From NCBI RefSeq assembly GCF_000507145.1, contig NZ_AYTO01000010.1, positions 1 through 38,890 of the forward strand: DNA of 38,890 bases. Direction: 5' to 3'. The position numbers and the translations under genes were made by a program. Positions 38,842-38,890 of this stretch are shown here, piece after piece. The number at the start of each line of letters is the position of its first letter. The first letter of the stretch is position 1. The notes under the pieces are model-generated. The model did no database searches and was not told the origin of the DNA. It saw nothing but the letters and a program-made list of their open reading frames with translations. This stretch comes from Bacillus tequilensis KCTC 13622. Lineage in GTDB: Bacteria > Bacillota > Bacilli > Bacillales > Bacillaceae.

Positions 38842-38890
38842 GACAAGGTATTTTAGCTGGTTTAGTTTATCTAGGAGATACCTGAGAAAA
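38842..38890. other. Sequence beyond the attachment core
   Basis: No tRNA 5' half and no ORF. TACCTTG recurs (in the core anticodon arm and at its edge). It is either the other arm of attP or unrelated flanking DNA. Confidence 0.4.

Noticed and set aside
38794..38890. An intact tRNA-Val gene
   Set aside because: No D arm or 5' acceptor strand complementary to CGGAATC is present upstream of the anticodon arm.

Overview
The window is a temperate siphovirus genome, or a nearly complete prophage, of the Bacillus subtilis group. The lysis genes closely match cwlA and yqxH of the B. subtilis skin element. The early genes follow skin/PBSX order and type (yqaG-, yqaH-, yqaI-, yqaJ-, yqaK-, yqaL- and yqaM-like genes, plus xtrA- and xpf-like genes). 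The head and tail genes are instead of the SPP1/phi105 type, so the genome is a mosaic. These assignments come from remembered protein families, not from searches.

Layout. (1) Bases 1-1070, + strand: the end of a polymorphic toxin gene and its Imm22-type immunity gene. (2) 1070-21572, - strand, late genes. Read in the direction of transcription they are terS, terL, portal, minor head protein, scaffold, major capsid, head fibre, head-tail joining proteins, tail terminator, major tail protein, tail assembly chaperones, tape measure, Dit, tail spike, holin and CwlA amidase. (3) 21735-25800, a cargo and control zone: a DUF2971 gene between two repeated intergenic units, an HTH/membrane pair, a probable type I toxin-antitoxin locus, the late activator Xpf, a + strand gene with an HEPN-like motif, and small hydrophobic ORFs. 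(4) 25799-33327, - strand early replication and recombination genes: YqaJ exonuclease, RecT, DnaD-like initiator, DnaC-like loader, a DUF1064 nuclease-like protein and many small genes. (5) 33479-35965, the switch: antirepressor, excisionase-like HTH, Cro-like and CI-like repressors around a divergent operator region. (6) 36317-38679, + strand lysogeny genes: a bPH/SHOCT protein, ImmA-like metallopeptidase and tyrosine integrase. The window ends in a 3' half of tRNA-Val(GAC), the likely attachment core.

Likely operation: the CI-like repressor represses the leftward TTGACA-17-TATTAT promoter, and ImmA may relieve it. Early leftward transcription then makes the replication and recombination proteins and finally Xpf, which should switch on the late operon.

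Most notable points: a group I intron with an HNH endonuclease splits the HK97-gp10-like gene, with P1 and P10 pairings visible; a +1 frameshift site at CCC.TAA adds an Ig-like domain to the major tail protein; the tail chaperone genes need a -1 frameshift; two related short + strand RNAs lie antisense to the early operon; a convergent type I toxin-antitoxin-like locus is present; and two autonomous cargo genes are candidate defence genes.
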